Assembly (NCBI GenBank): GCA_902783295.1
Contig: CACZQT010000321.1
Location: 1-6,806 of the forward strand
Source of the DNA: an uncultured Lachnospiraceae bacterium
GTDB taxonomy: Bacteria > Bacillota > Clostridia > Lachnospirales > Lachnospiraceae
Reading direction: 5' to 3'
DNA: 6,806 nt
Shown: piece by piece, positions 1-5,763 of the stretch
How positions within the stretch are numbered: the first letter of the stretch is position 1
Layout: each line of letters begins with the position of its first letter
Translations under genes and position numbers: made by a program
The notes under the pieces: model-generated
The model's input: the letters and a program-made list of their open reading frames with translations, nothing else
Database searches by the model: none
Told to the model about the DNA's origin: nothing

Positions 1-516
1 CTGCACACCGTCGAAACCGCCGCGCTTGGCGTTGAAGGCGCCTTCCCCGATATCATGCACGATCGAGGCGATCTCTTCCTTTGTAATAGAGCGGCACATC
101 TTATTCAGCCAGCGGTGGGGAATCTCCGACGGAGCAATAGGCGGAAATTCGCCCAGGTTGGTCGGAATGGTCACACGGCCGAAGCCGCCGGAAATCTGCA
201 GGAACATCTTCGCGCCGTAGGCATGCACGCGCTCCGTCATTTCCTTGCTGGTCCGGATAAAATGCACCGGATTGTAGGTGGAAATGGGAATAATGGACTG
301 GTTCTGCAGCTCCACTTTCTGGTCCGCAAAGGTAACGCCCGTGATAATCAGGCCGGTGCCGCCCTTCGCACGCTCGGTATAGTAATCTATACCGCGCTGG
401 TTCCAGCCGCCTTCAGAATCTCCCAGTCCCAAAGGACCCATCGGTGCCATGGCAAAGCGGTTCTTCAGCGTGATGCTGCCCACCTTGACAGGAGTAAACA
501 GTTTCTGGTACTTCAT
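1..516 (-). CDS. Old Yellow Enzyme-family flavin oxidoreductase (enoate-reductase type), 5' part only
   Basis: This is an N-terminal fragment of 172 codons; the reading frame is open to the left window edge, so the gene is cut by the window rather than broken. It begins MKYQKLFTPVKVGSITLKNR and continues with FAMAPMGP (21-28), GGTGLIITG (52-60), FLQISGGFGR (105-114) and PHRWL (133-137), ending in GGFDGVQ. This is the start of the FMN-binding TIM barrel of the NADH:flavin oxidoreductase/Old Yellow Enzyme family. Gln107 in FLQ fits the conserved FMN-contacting glutamine. Related anaerobic enzymes (2-enoate reductases, dienoyl-CoA reductase, BaiCD, FldZ, BilR) reduce activated C=C bonds in the cytoplasm using FMN, and often also a 4Fe-4S cluster and FAD. 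The barrel's catalytic region and any C-terminal FAD/NAD domain are outside the window, so the substrate cannot be assigned. The ATG at 516 is set by a strong ribosome binding site 7 bases upstream. Codon choice is rich in CTG, GGC and CGC, unlike the neighbouring polysaccharide genes, suggesting higher expression or older residence. Family confidence is high; function is open. Confidence 0.9.
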   Translation of the reverse strand, partial: MKYQKLFTPVKVGSITLKNRFAMAPMGPLGLGDSEGGWNQRGIDYYTERAKGGTGLIITGVTFADQKVELQNQSIIPISTYNPVHFIRTSKEMTERVHAYGAKMFLQISGGFGRVTIPTNLGEFPPIAPSEIPHRWLNKMCRSITKEEIASIVHDIGEGAFNAKRGGFDGVQ

Positions 517-523
517 TCTTTGT

Positions 524-530
524 CCTCCTT
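524..530 (-). promoter_or_regulatory. Strong ribosome binding site of the flavin oxidoreductase gene
   Basis: Read on the minus strand this is AAGGAGG, a near-perfect complement to the 3' end of 16S rRNA, placed 7 bases before the ATG at 516. It fixes that start codon. It is the strongest ribosome binding site in the window. No well-spaced -35/-10 pair could be picked out with confidence in the 176 bases upstream. Confidence 0.9.
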
Positions 531-613
531 TATATCTACAGCTTCCATGAAAGCAGACTCCAGTTCATTCTTACCGTATCTTCCATTACCCCTGTTTCAG
601 GAGACATCTTACA

Positions 614-696
614 CCGTCAGGTCCCCGGCATCCGCACTCTTTTCCGGAACAGCGGCACCGGTGCAATGTCCCCGTCAGGGCACTCTTCTCCGTCAG
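614..696 (-). repeat. Imperfect direct repeats in the gap between the flippase and the oxidoreductase gene
   Basis: In plus-strand terms GCACTCTTTTCCG (634-646) and GCACTCTTCTCCG (680-692) differ at one base. Each is preceded by GTCCCCG (621-627 and 668-674), giving two copies of about 25 bases spaced about 46 bases apart. The heptamer CCGTCAG occurs three times, at 614-620, 672-678 and 690-696, the last overlapping the flippase stop codon. A 10-base palindrome, GCACCGGTGC, lies at 655-664 between the copies. No stem-loop followed by a T-run is visible in either direction, so this is not an obvious terminator. It may be a decayed local duplication or a regulatory site. The rest of the 517-692 gap shows only the ribosome binding site and a chance 16-codon frame. 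Confidence 0.5.
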
Positions 697-2141
697 TGTT
701 TTCCCACTCGTCTGAGCAGCCAGCCCCATAGTTCACAGACGAATTCCTCTTTCCGCCACAGCAGAAAAAGTCCGTAAACCGCGAAAAAACAGACCGCTGA
801 AACCGCCAGCGAAAAGAACGCTGTCCATCCTGTCCATTTTACCCATAAACCGGCTGCTGCCCCTGCGGTAAGAGCTGCAGCCCATGTTCCCCATGAAAAG
901 GCAGAAAACGGTTCCCTTACTTCCGTACGCAGCTCGTAATACTGGATCCCCAGCACAACTGCCTCCGCAGCCAGTGTCCCCACCGCAGCGCCAGCCGCCC
1001 GGAACGGAGGAATCAAAAGGGCATTCAGCACCAGATCCGTCACTGCTCCGGCCACCTCAGACTTAAGAACCGTCTTTTCTTTTCCCATCGGCACCAATAT
1101 CTGAATTCCCAGGACATTCGTCAATCCGATAAATAATACCGTGGGCATAATAATCTGCATAGGAAGAATCGCGTTTTCATACTCACCGCCGGCCAGAAAC
1201 AGGATGCTCTCCCTGGCATATAGAATGAAATACACCATCAGTCCGCCGGCGCAGATCAGCACAAAACGAAGTGCTTTCCGTGAGATCCTTCGGAACTCAT
1301 CCATCAGACCATGTTCCACATAATAGGACGAACGGGGCAGCAGCACCGCCCCCAGGGCAGTCACTACACTGACCAGAATATTCTTCACCTTTACGGCTGC
1401 ACCATAGTAGCCCACATCCGCGTTTGTAGTCATAAAACCCAGCATCAGAGCATCCAGGTTCGTGTAAATCGTCGCCGCACATGACATGGCAAAGAAAACA
1501 AATACCGGTTTCAGGTGCTTTTTCCAGTCACAGTCTTCAGGTCTCCGCAGATCCACATATTTTCCGGCATTGATAAAATTGAGAATATTGGACGCGGAAG
1601 AAGCGAAAATGGAAATCCCGCCGTAGATAACATAGTCGCTCTCGTTTTTCACCAGCAGGAACATCGCCGCGACGGCTATGGCTTTAAACACGATAGAGCG
1701 GATTGTAATGTACGTGTATCGTTCAAGCGCCTTATACAGCCACTCCATCCCTATGGAATTCAGCAGAATGGTAGCGCTGATAACGACGAAAAGCAGCCTT
1801 TCCTCCTGCAGGCGGGGAATAAAAAGCAGCGCCGGAAGCAGGAGCAGATATGAAATCCCATCCATTGCCAGATTGATACCCAGCAATTCATGGACTGTCC
1901 TGGTCAGCGCTGCACGGTCATCCCTCACCTTTGCGCAGGCCCGTATGCCATAGGTTGGAATACCAAGCTGCGCGAACATGGAGAAATAGGCGATCAGTGA
2001 AGTTGCAAAAGTAATCTTTCCCGTACCTGCCGGGAGAAGAACACGGGTAATGTACGGAAATGTGATAATCGGAAAAAGAAAGCCGGATACCGCAAGAATG
2101 GCATTCATTATGAAATTCCCTTTTAATGATGCCTGCTTCAT
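693..2141 (-). CDS. Wzx-type oligosaccharide flippase (polysaccharide biosynthesis membrane protein)
   Basis: This is a 482-residue, very hydrophobic integral membrane protein of the MOP superfamily (Wzx/RfbX, polysaccharide biosynthesis protein), which moves undecaprenyl-diphosphate-linked repeat units from the inner to the outer face of the cytoplasmic membrane. The N-terminus is typical: NFIMNAILAVSGFLFP (9-24), FPYITRVLLPAGTGK (28-42) and AQLGIPTYGIR (57-67). The central GMEWLYKALE (131-140) and TNLDALMLGF (227-236) also match the family, and many hydrophobic segments follow, consistent with about 12 to 14 helices. The length is normal. I chose the ATG at 2141 because it gives the standard family N-terminus and has GAAAGGGG 11 bases upstream. 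The frame stays open to 2354, but that adds about 71 polar residues overlapping the preceding gene and resembling nothing in the family. It is the last gene of the polysaccharide run and follows the Gtf3-like gene after 116 bases. Substrate specificity cannot be read from sequence. Confidence 0.93.
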   Translation of the reverse strand: MKQASLKGNFIMNAILAVSGFLFPIITFPYITRVLLPAGTGKITFATSLIAYFSMFAQLGIPTYGIRACAKVRDDRAALTRTVHELLGINLAMDGISYLLLLPALLFIPRLQEERLLFVVISATILLNSIGMEWLYKALERYTYITIRSIVFKAIAVAAMFLLVKNESDYVIYGGISIFASSASNILNFINAGKYVDLRRPEDCDWKKHLKPVFVFFAMSCAATIYTNLDALMLGFMTTNADVGYYGAAVKVKNILVSVVTALGAVLLPRSSYYVEHGLMDEFRRISRKALRFVLICAGGLMVYFILYARESILFLAGGEYENAILPMQIIMPTVLFIGLTNVLGIQILVPMGKEKTVLKSEVAGAVTDLVLNALLIPPFRAAGAAVGTLAAEAVVLGIQYYELRTEVREPFSAFSWGTWAAALTAGAAAGLWVKWTGWTAFFSLAVSAVCFFAVYGLFLLWRKEEFVCELWGWLLRRVGKH

Positions 2142-2160
2142 TGCGATTCCAGCCCCTTTC

Positions 2161-2236
2161 CCATATCTGATACAGCTGACTGTTGATATTTTCCGGATAA
2201 AGTTCATCTGCCATATGATATCAGTATATTCAGCTG
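2161..2236 (-). repeat. Imperfect direct repeat upstream of the flippase gene
   Basis: In plus-strand terms two stretches share the outline CCATAT...CAGCTG: 2161-2178 (short form, 18 bases) and 2211-2236 (long form, 26 bases). Both lie in the 116-base gap between the Gtf3-like gene and the flippase. On the transcribed minus strand the long copy contains TATACT, which resembles a -10 box, but no acceptable -35 hexamer lies 16 to 18 bases before it. The element may be a binding site, a weak internal promoter region, or chance in AT-rich spacer DNA. Confidence 0.35.
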
Positions 2237-2257
2237 CCTCACCGAAAGTTCCTTCTG

Positions 2258-3448
2258 TCACTCTCCCAGAACTTTGTTCTCTGCCTGCTGTAATGCTTTC
2301 GTCAGAAAAGCTCCTTCTCTGACGGCAGTTCCTGTGATTTCCGCCCGCCTGCACATCCGATCATACTGATCCTCTGATACACTCCGGATCAGTCTTTCAA
2401 GATCCTGCAGGCTGTCCGTCAGCAGGCCGGCGCCTGATTTTTCCACAAAATCCGCCAGAGCTGCCTGTCTCCATAGAATTACCGGCAGTCCGGCTGCCAT
2501 ATATAAGGACAGCTTATGTGGATTGTTGTACCGCAGGTATTCTCCCTGCCGGCCTTCACAGGCATCCAGAGAAGCGCCGTCCCAGACCAGGCCAAAACTC
2601 CCTTCCAGCTTCTCAGGCAATAAATCCGGAGGATATGCTCCGTGAAAGCGTACCTGTGCAGGAAGTTCTTCACCTTCCAGTCCTTTTCCGTACAGGTGCA
2701 GCAATATCGTTCCTTCTTCCGTTTTCCGGACCAGTTTCAAAACGTATCCGCATTTTTCCGGAGAAAGATTCCCGGCAATCACCACTCCACTGTGCGAATC
2801 ACCGATGTACCCGTTCACGGAGCCTGCATTCCGCCTGGCAGTATTCCCACCTGCCCTCCCCGTTTTTTCCTGGTCTGAAAGGCAGTTGTCTTCTGTTGAT
2901 TCAGATGTAATTGCCGCCTCCTCCAGCTGGCTTTGCGGGGAGTTCTTCACCAGATAATCAAAGATTCCAAGAGGAATCAGCTTTTCTTTCTTCACCCCCT
3001 GGGCTGTCAGATATTCCTTCATTCTGTCATTATGGCAGATCACTGCGTCAAATAACGGCAAAATATTCCGGTCGCTGTACTCCGCAGCCTTTCCATGCAG
3101 CCCCCTCAGGGAATCCAGGTCATGCACCAGGGCGGCAAACCGCAGGTTCTTCTTCTTCGCAAGCTGCCTGACCCACGGAAACAGCACGGCAGATTTCACC
3201 GGGAAAAACGGGTACTGTACCAGAATCAGACTGTCCGGTTCTGCCTTTTTCAGTAAATCTCTCCAGTTCTGCATTCCCTGCATTGCAAGCCGGACGGCAC
3301 CGGATACCGCCCCGCCGGCTGTCCTGCCCCCCCGGAAAACAATCGGTTCATATCCCAGTCCGGCCGCAATAATCTCCGCATCCTTTCTGGCCTTCGAAGC
3401 TGCATTGAAGGCTTCGCCTTCTTCCATACGGATGATATACCGCCTCAT
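2258..3448 (-). CDS. Gtf3/WbbI-like glycosyltransferase (galactofuranosyltransferase-type annotation)
   Basis: This is a 396-residue, soluble-looking two-domain GT-B-type sugar transferase. Visible landmarks are VHDLDSLRG (108-116), VICHNDRM (136-143), LGIFDYL (160-166), VVIAGNLSPEK (222-232), LYGKG (252-256), FHGAYPPDLLP (268-278), FGLVWDG (285-291) and YNNPHKLSLYMAAGLPVILW (307-326). The last block, which binds the nucleotide-sugar donor in this group, is characteristic of enzymes named beta-1,6-galactofuranosyltransferase (WbbI) and the streptococcal glucosyltransferase Gtf3. The donor could be UDP-galactofuranose or UDP-glucose; no mutase gene is in view to support the former. Residues about 170-220, between the two domains, form a polar insert of roughly 40 residues that looks low in structure. 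The ATG at 3448 overlaps the stop of the upstream Stealth gene in ATGA, and GAAGAGG lies 10 bases before it, so the two genes are translationally coupled. It probably acts on the lipid-linked intermediate at the inner membrane face. Fold confidence is high; exact sugar is low. Confidence 0.82.
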   Translation of the reverse strand: MRRYIIRMEEGEAFNAASKARKDAEIIAAGLGYEPIVFRGGRTAGGAVSGAVRLAMQGMQNWRDLLKKAEPDSLILVQYPFFPVKSAVLFPWVRQLAKKKNLRFAALVHDLDSLRGLHGKAAEYSDRNILPLFDAVICHNDRMKEYLTAQGVKKEKLIPLGIFDYLVKNSPQSQLEEAAITSESTEDNCLSDQEKTGRAGGNTARRNAGSVNGYIGDSHSGVVIAGNLSPEKCGYVLKLVRKTEEGTILLHLYGKGLEGEELPAQVRFHGAYPPDLLPEKLEGSFGLVWDGASLDACEGRQGEYLRYNNPHKLSLYMAAGLPVILWRQAALADFVEKSGAGLLTDSLQDLERLIRSVSEDQYDRMCRRAEITGTAVREGAFLTKALQQAENKVLGE

Positions 3449-4473
3449 TTCCGGCCTGCCTCTTCTTTCTCAAAGACGGACGGATGCGGAAGAATTGTCT
3501 GAAACGCTGCCTGCAGCTGGCCGCGTATCGCCTGGAAGCGGTTCTTTTCAAAAGCAGCATCATTCATGCAGATCATTTTCACCGTCTGCTGCCGGATTGT
3601 CCGGGCTACTGCTTCATTGTCCCGGTCCAGATCAAAGACCAGCCCTGTTTTCGGAGAGCGGGGAACGAATTCCCCCCTGGCCAGCTGCTGTTCCCGCACC
3701 AGCCACTGGTTCACATCCCTGTCATTCCGGATAGAATGTCTGGAAGTCGCATCCATTACATCTCCATCGGTTTCCCAGGCTTTGACAAACGAGGATTTCA
3801 GAAAAGCCTGTGGAAGATGCAGTTCGTCAAAGCCCACAAACCGGGGCCAGACCATCAGCAGCAGATTCCGGAACAGACTTTTTCCATATCGGTAATTCAG
3901 CCACTTGAGCGGGTTTTTCTTTACGCTCTTCCGAAAGCTGTAACTCCGGTTCAGATATTCCATGTTGTTCAGAGGGATCGTAAAAATTCTCGCATCCTTT
4001 TCCCGGCCCCGCAGATCCAGCGTGGGAACAGGATTCAGCAGAGCAGAATCCCTGGGCAGTCCGTTCCGGAAAAAGAAATCTTCATTCACGGGGGAAAGCA
4101 GGAACATATCATCATTAAAATACACGAAATGCTCGCTTAACCCCTTAATCCGGTGCATATTCAATTCTATCGGATGACTGCTGAAAGCAGGACGGTATTC
4201 TTCCGGCAGGAAATCCTCATGACGTACAATTTCCAGTTTCGGGCATTCCCGGTTCAGCCAGGCCGGCGGTTCCTGATCACAGATGAACCAGACTTTTCTG
4301 ACCCAGGGAGCAAATTTCTCAACGCCTCGAAACCAGTACCGCAGCAGGTCCCAGTCCCTGTAGCGCTCCTCCCGGTCATCCGAGAGCTCACTTCCAATGG
4401 CAGCTGCCTTTCTTTTTTTCCATTCCGGGTCTTCACCATCCACCCAGGCAATCACAAAATCTATCTCCGCCAT
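3445..4473 (-). CDS. Stealth-family sugar-1-phosphate transferase (capsular polysaccharide phosphotransferase)
   Basis: This 342-residue protein carries the four Stealth conserved regions in order. CR1 is IDFVIAWVDGEDPEW (4-18). CR2 starts at RDWDLLRYWFRGVEKFAPWV (39-58), continues VWFICDQ (61-67) and includes SHPIELNMHRI (99-109) and HFVYFNDDMFLLSPV (115-129). CR3 covers about 187-237, with PRFVGFDELHLPQAF (210-224). CR4 includes KMICMNDA (299-306). Known Stealth enzymes (meningococcal and actinobacterial capsule enzymes, and animal GNPTAB) transfer a hexose-1-phosphate from a nucleotide sugar onto a sugar hydroxyl, making a phosphodiester. The paired aspartates in FNDDMF fit the conserved acidic site of CR2. 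The protein has no signal peptide or membrane segment, so it should act in the cytoplasm. The ATG at 4473 follows GAGGTGA at 7 bases. The stop overlaps the start of the Gtf3-like gene. In this context it probably adds a phosphate-linked sugar to the repeat unit. The transferred sugar is not predictable. Confidence 0.93.
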   Translation of the reverse strand: MAEIDFVIAWVDGEDPEWKKRKAAAIGSELSDDREERYRDWDLLRYWFRGVEKFAPWVRKVWFICDQEPPAWLNRECPKLEIVRHEDFLPEEYRPAFSSHPIELNMHRIKGLSEHFVYFNDDMFLLSPVNEDFFFRNGLPRDSALLNPVPTLDLRGREKDARIFTIPLNNMEYLNRSYSFRKSVKKNPLKWLNYRYGKSLFRNLLLMVWPRFVGFDELHLPQAFLKSSFVKAWETDGDVMDATSRHSIRNDRDVNQWLVREQQLARGEFVPRSPKTGLVFDLDRDNEAVARTIRQQTVKMICMNDAAFEKNRFQAIRGQLQAAFQTILPHPSVFEKEEAGRK

Positions 4474-4480
4474 TCTCGGA

Positions 4481-4487
4481 TCACCTC
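4481..4487 (-). promoter_or_regulatory. Ribosome binding site of the Stealth gene
   Basis: The minus strand reads GAGGTGA, 7 bases before the ATG at 4473. It confirms that start, which is also where the CR1 motif begins. Confidence 0.8.
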
Positions 4488-4504
4488 AGTTCGTCCTCGT
4501 TCTT

Positions 4505-4551
4505 TATATAATCAATTGCTTGTAGAAATCATTCAGTCAACAGATATAATC
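4505..4551 (-). promoter_or_regulatory. AT-rich possible internal promoter/operator before the Stealth gene
   Basis: The 108-base gap 4474-4581 is distinctly AT-rich compared with the coding DNA around it. On the minus strand it contains TTGACT (4540-4535), a good -35-like hexamer, and TATATA (4510-4505), a fair -10-like hexamer, but they are 24 bases apart, too far for a normal sigma-A promoter. The octamer GATTATAT occurs twice (4551-4544 and 4513-4506), and AATCAATTGCTT (plus strand, 4510-4521) is an almost perfect palindrome centred on CAATTG. This could be an internal promoter with an operator, or only spacer DNA. Confidence 0.25.
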
Positions 4552-4581
4552 TTTCGCCTGAGATTTCCTCCGCCAGTCGTC

Positions 4582-5721
4582 CTATTTCGCATGTCCTGCA
4601 TTTTGCATCTGTCGTATTTTTACGGCTGCCCACACCGGAAGAATTCTTCCGGATTTCATACACTGAAGAACAATTCTTTTTTTCCCATCCAGTCCTGACA
4701 GATCCGCCTTTTCAAATGCTTCTGCGAATACGGGAAGATTTCGCAGCCGCGCCGCCTCCCGGATCTGCCGGCGCCGGCCGGCCGGGTTCGCCGGATGAAA
4801 CGTATCGTGTGTCAGGATCAGCAGCAGATTCGTCAGGACAAACAGCGGCCAGTTCCTCTCCCGGCTGGCCGGAGTACTTCCGACCATTTCCAGCATCTCC
4901 AGATACCCTTCCGTCTGTCCCGGTTTCCAGCGATGTACTGCAGAATCCGGAGAAATCGTATATTGATAAACCGGACGTTCGGTAAATACAGCTCCATGAC
5001 AGGCAGACAAATACCGGAGCACCCAGTCACTGTCTTCCCCCAGACGAAGTTCCGGCTGAAAGAAGATCTCCTGTTCCGTACAAATACAGCGGCGGAACAT
5101 CCATCCGTGAATGGTGAGCCGGTCCGTAGGTGCTTCCAGAACATAATTCAGCAGGTCATGTTTCTCAGCAAAATATCTGCAGGCGCATCCCGCCAGCGCC
5201 GCCGGCATATTCCCCCTTACAACTCTTCCGCAGCAGGCATCCGTCCTGATTCCTGTACCTTCAGCAATATTCTCCCGGGCGGTGCAGTTCCCTTTTTCTT
5301 TTGCTTTCCGGCAGACTCTTTCGCCTTCGTTTTCCAGGTCCAGAACCAGATCATGTATCCATGCATCCCGCTCTTTATTTTCCCCGTTGTCTGTCCGGTG
5401 CTCCTTCACCAGGTCTGCCAGGCAGCGGACTGCGCCTTCCGCCAGGCTGTCGTCCGCATCCAGAAAGAGAATCCATTCGCCTCTTGCTTTGCGAATTCCA
5501 AGATTCCTGGCCCTCGAAACGCCTCCATGCTTCTGCTGCAGAATCCGGACTTCCGGAAACTGAAGTGCCAGCTTTCCCGCTTCCTTCAGCGTTCCGTCTT
5601 CAGAGCCATCGTCCACCAGCAGAATTTCCCGCACTGCCTGGCCGGCAGCTGACTTTACACAGCGTCCGATCGTTTTCTCTGCGTTGAACATGGGAATGAT
5701 CACTGTCACATCCATTTTCAT
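4582..5721 (-). CDS. Family 2 glycosyltransferase (GT-A fold)
   Basis: This 379-residue protein opens with a classic GT2 catalytic domain: DVTVIIPMFNAEKTIGRCVK (4-23), EILLVDDGSEDGT (32-44), HGGVSRARNLGIRKARGEW (65-83) and LFLDADDSL (85-93). The VDDGS motif and the DAD (88-90) metal/nucleotide-binding motif are intact, and LGEDSDWVLRYL (227-238) provides the acidic ED pair expected at the base/acceptor side. It should transfer a sugar from a nucleotide sugar, inverting the anomeric carbon, onto a lipid-linked acceptor at the cytoplasmic face of the membrane. Residues about 105-215 are unusually charged and rich in cysteine (CC at 163-164, CAC at 179-181, CIC at 212-214). The C-terminal third is helical and basic with no clear membrane anchor. 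The ATG at 5721 has GGGAGG 5 bases upstream; the alternative at Met3 would be 11 bases away. It follows the VanZ gene by 42 bases. Donor and linkage cannot be told from sequence. Confidence 0.93.
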   Translation of the reverse strand: MKMDVTVIIPMFNAEKTIGRCVKSAAGQAVREILLVDDGSEDGTLKEAGKLALQFPEVRILQQKHGGVSRARNLGIRKARGEWILFLDADDSLAEGAVRCLADLVKEHRTDNGENKERDAWIHDLVLDLENEGERVCRKAKEKGNCTARENIAEGTGIRTDACCGRVVRGNMPAALAGCACRYFAEKHDLLNYVLEAPTDRLTIHGWMFRRCICTEQEIFFQPELRLGEDSDWVLRYLSACHGAVFTERPVYQYTISPDSAVHRWKPGQTEGYLEMLEMVGSTPASRERNWPLFVLTNLLLILTHDTFHPANPAGRRRQIREAARLRNLPVFAEAFEKADLSGLDGKKRIVLQCMKSGRILPVWAAVKIRQMQNAGHAK

Positions 5722-5726
5722 CTCTG

Positions 5727-5732
5727 CCTCCC
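5727..5732 (-). promoter_or_regulatory. Ribosome binding site of the family 2 glycosyltransferase gene
   Basis: The minus strand reads GGGAGG, 5 bases before the ATG at 5721. Its position favours this ATG over the in-frame ATG two codons later. Confidence 0.75.
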
Positions 5733-5763
5733 GGACAAACGCTGCATCACAAATGCTCTTGTT

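Noticed and set aside
536..586. A 16-residue leader-like frame (MEDTVRMNWSLLSWKL) before the oxidoreductase gene
   Set aside because: Two tryptophans suggested an attenuator, but there is no well-placed ribosome binding site, no competing hairpins or terminator, and frames this short arise easily by chance.
655..664. Palindrome GCACCGGTGC as a terminator after the flippase
   Set aside because: It has no loop, the flanks do not extend the stem, and no T-run follows in either direction.
55..777. A 240-codon open frame on the plus strand
   Set aside because: It covers the antisense of the flavin oxidoreductase, the gap and the flippase 3' end. The minus-strand genes explain the DNA fully.
1918..2214. 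A 98-codon minus-strand frame overlapping the flippase start
   Set aside because: It overlaps the conserved first part of the flippase in another frame and has no recognisable domain or clear ribosome binding site.
2142..2354. Extended N-terminus of the flippase frame
   Set aside because: The added 71 residues are polar, overlap the Gtf3-like gene and lack a good ribosome binding site, while the ATG at 2141 gives the standard flippase N-terminus.
3484..4140. A 218-codon open frame on the plus strand
   Set aside because: It is antisense to the Stealth gene, whose four conserved regions are clear; the antisense product resembles no family.
4795..5652. A 285-codon open frame on the plus strand
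   Set aside because: It lies wholly antisense to the family 2 glycosyltransferase, which has intact motifs and a ribosome binding site. Its translation shows no recognisable domain and is rich in Arg, Ser and Pro as expected for a shadow frame.
5718..5747. A 9-residue frame ending in ATGA at the glycosyltransferase start
   Set aside because: Too short to support, and a second codon beginning with A creates ATGA by chance; an 8-residue frame before the flippase does the same.
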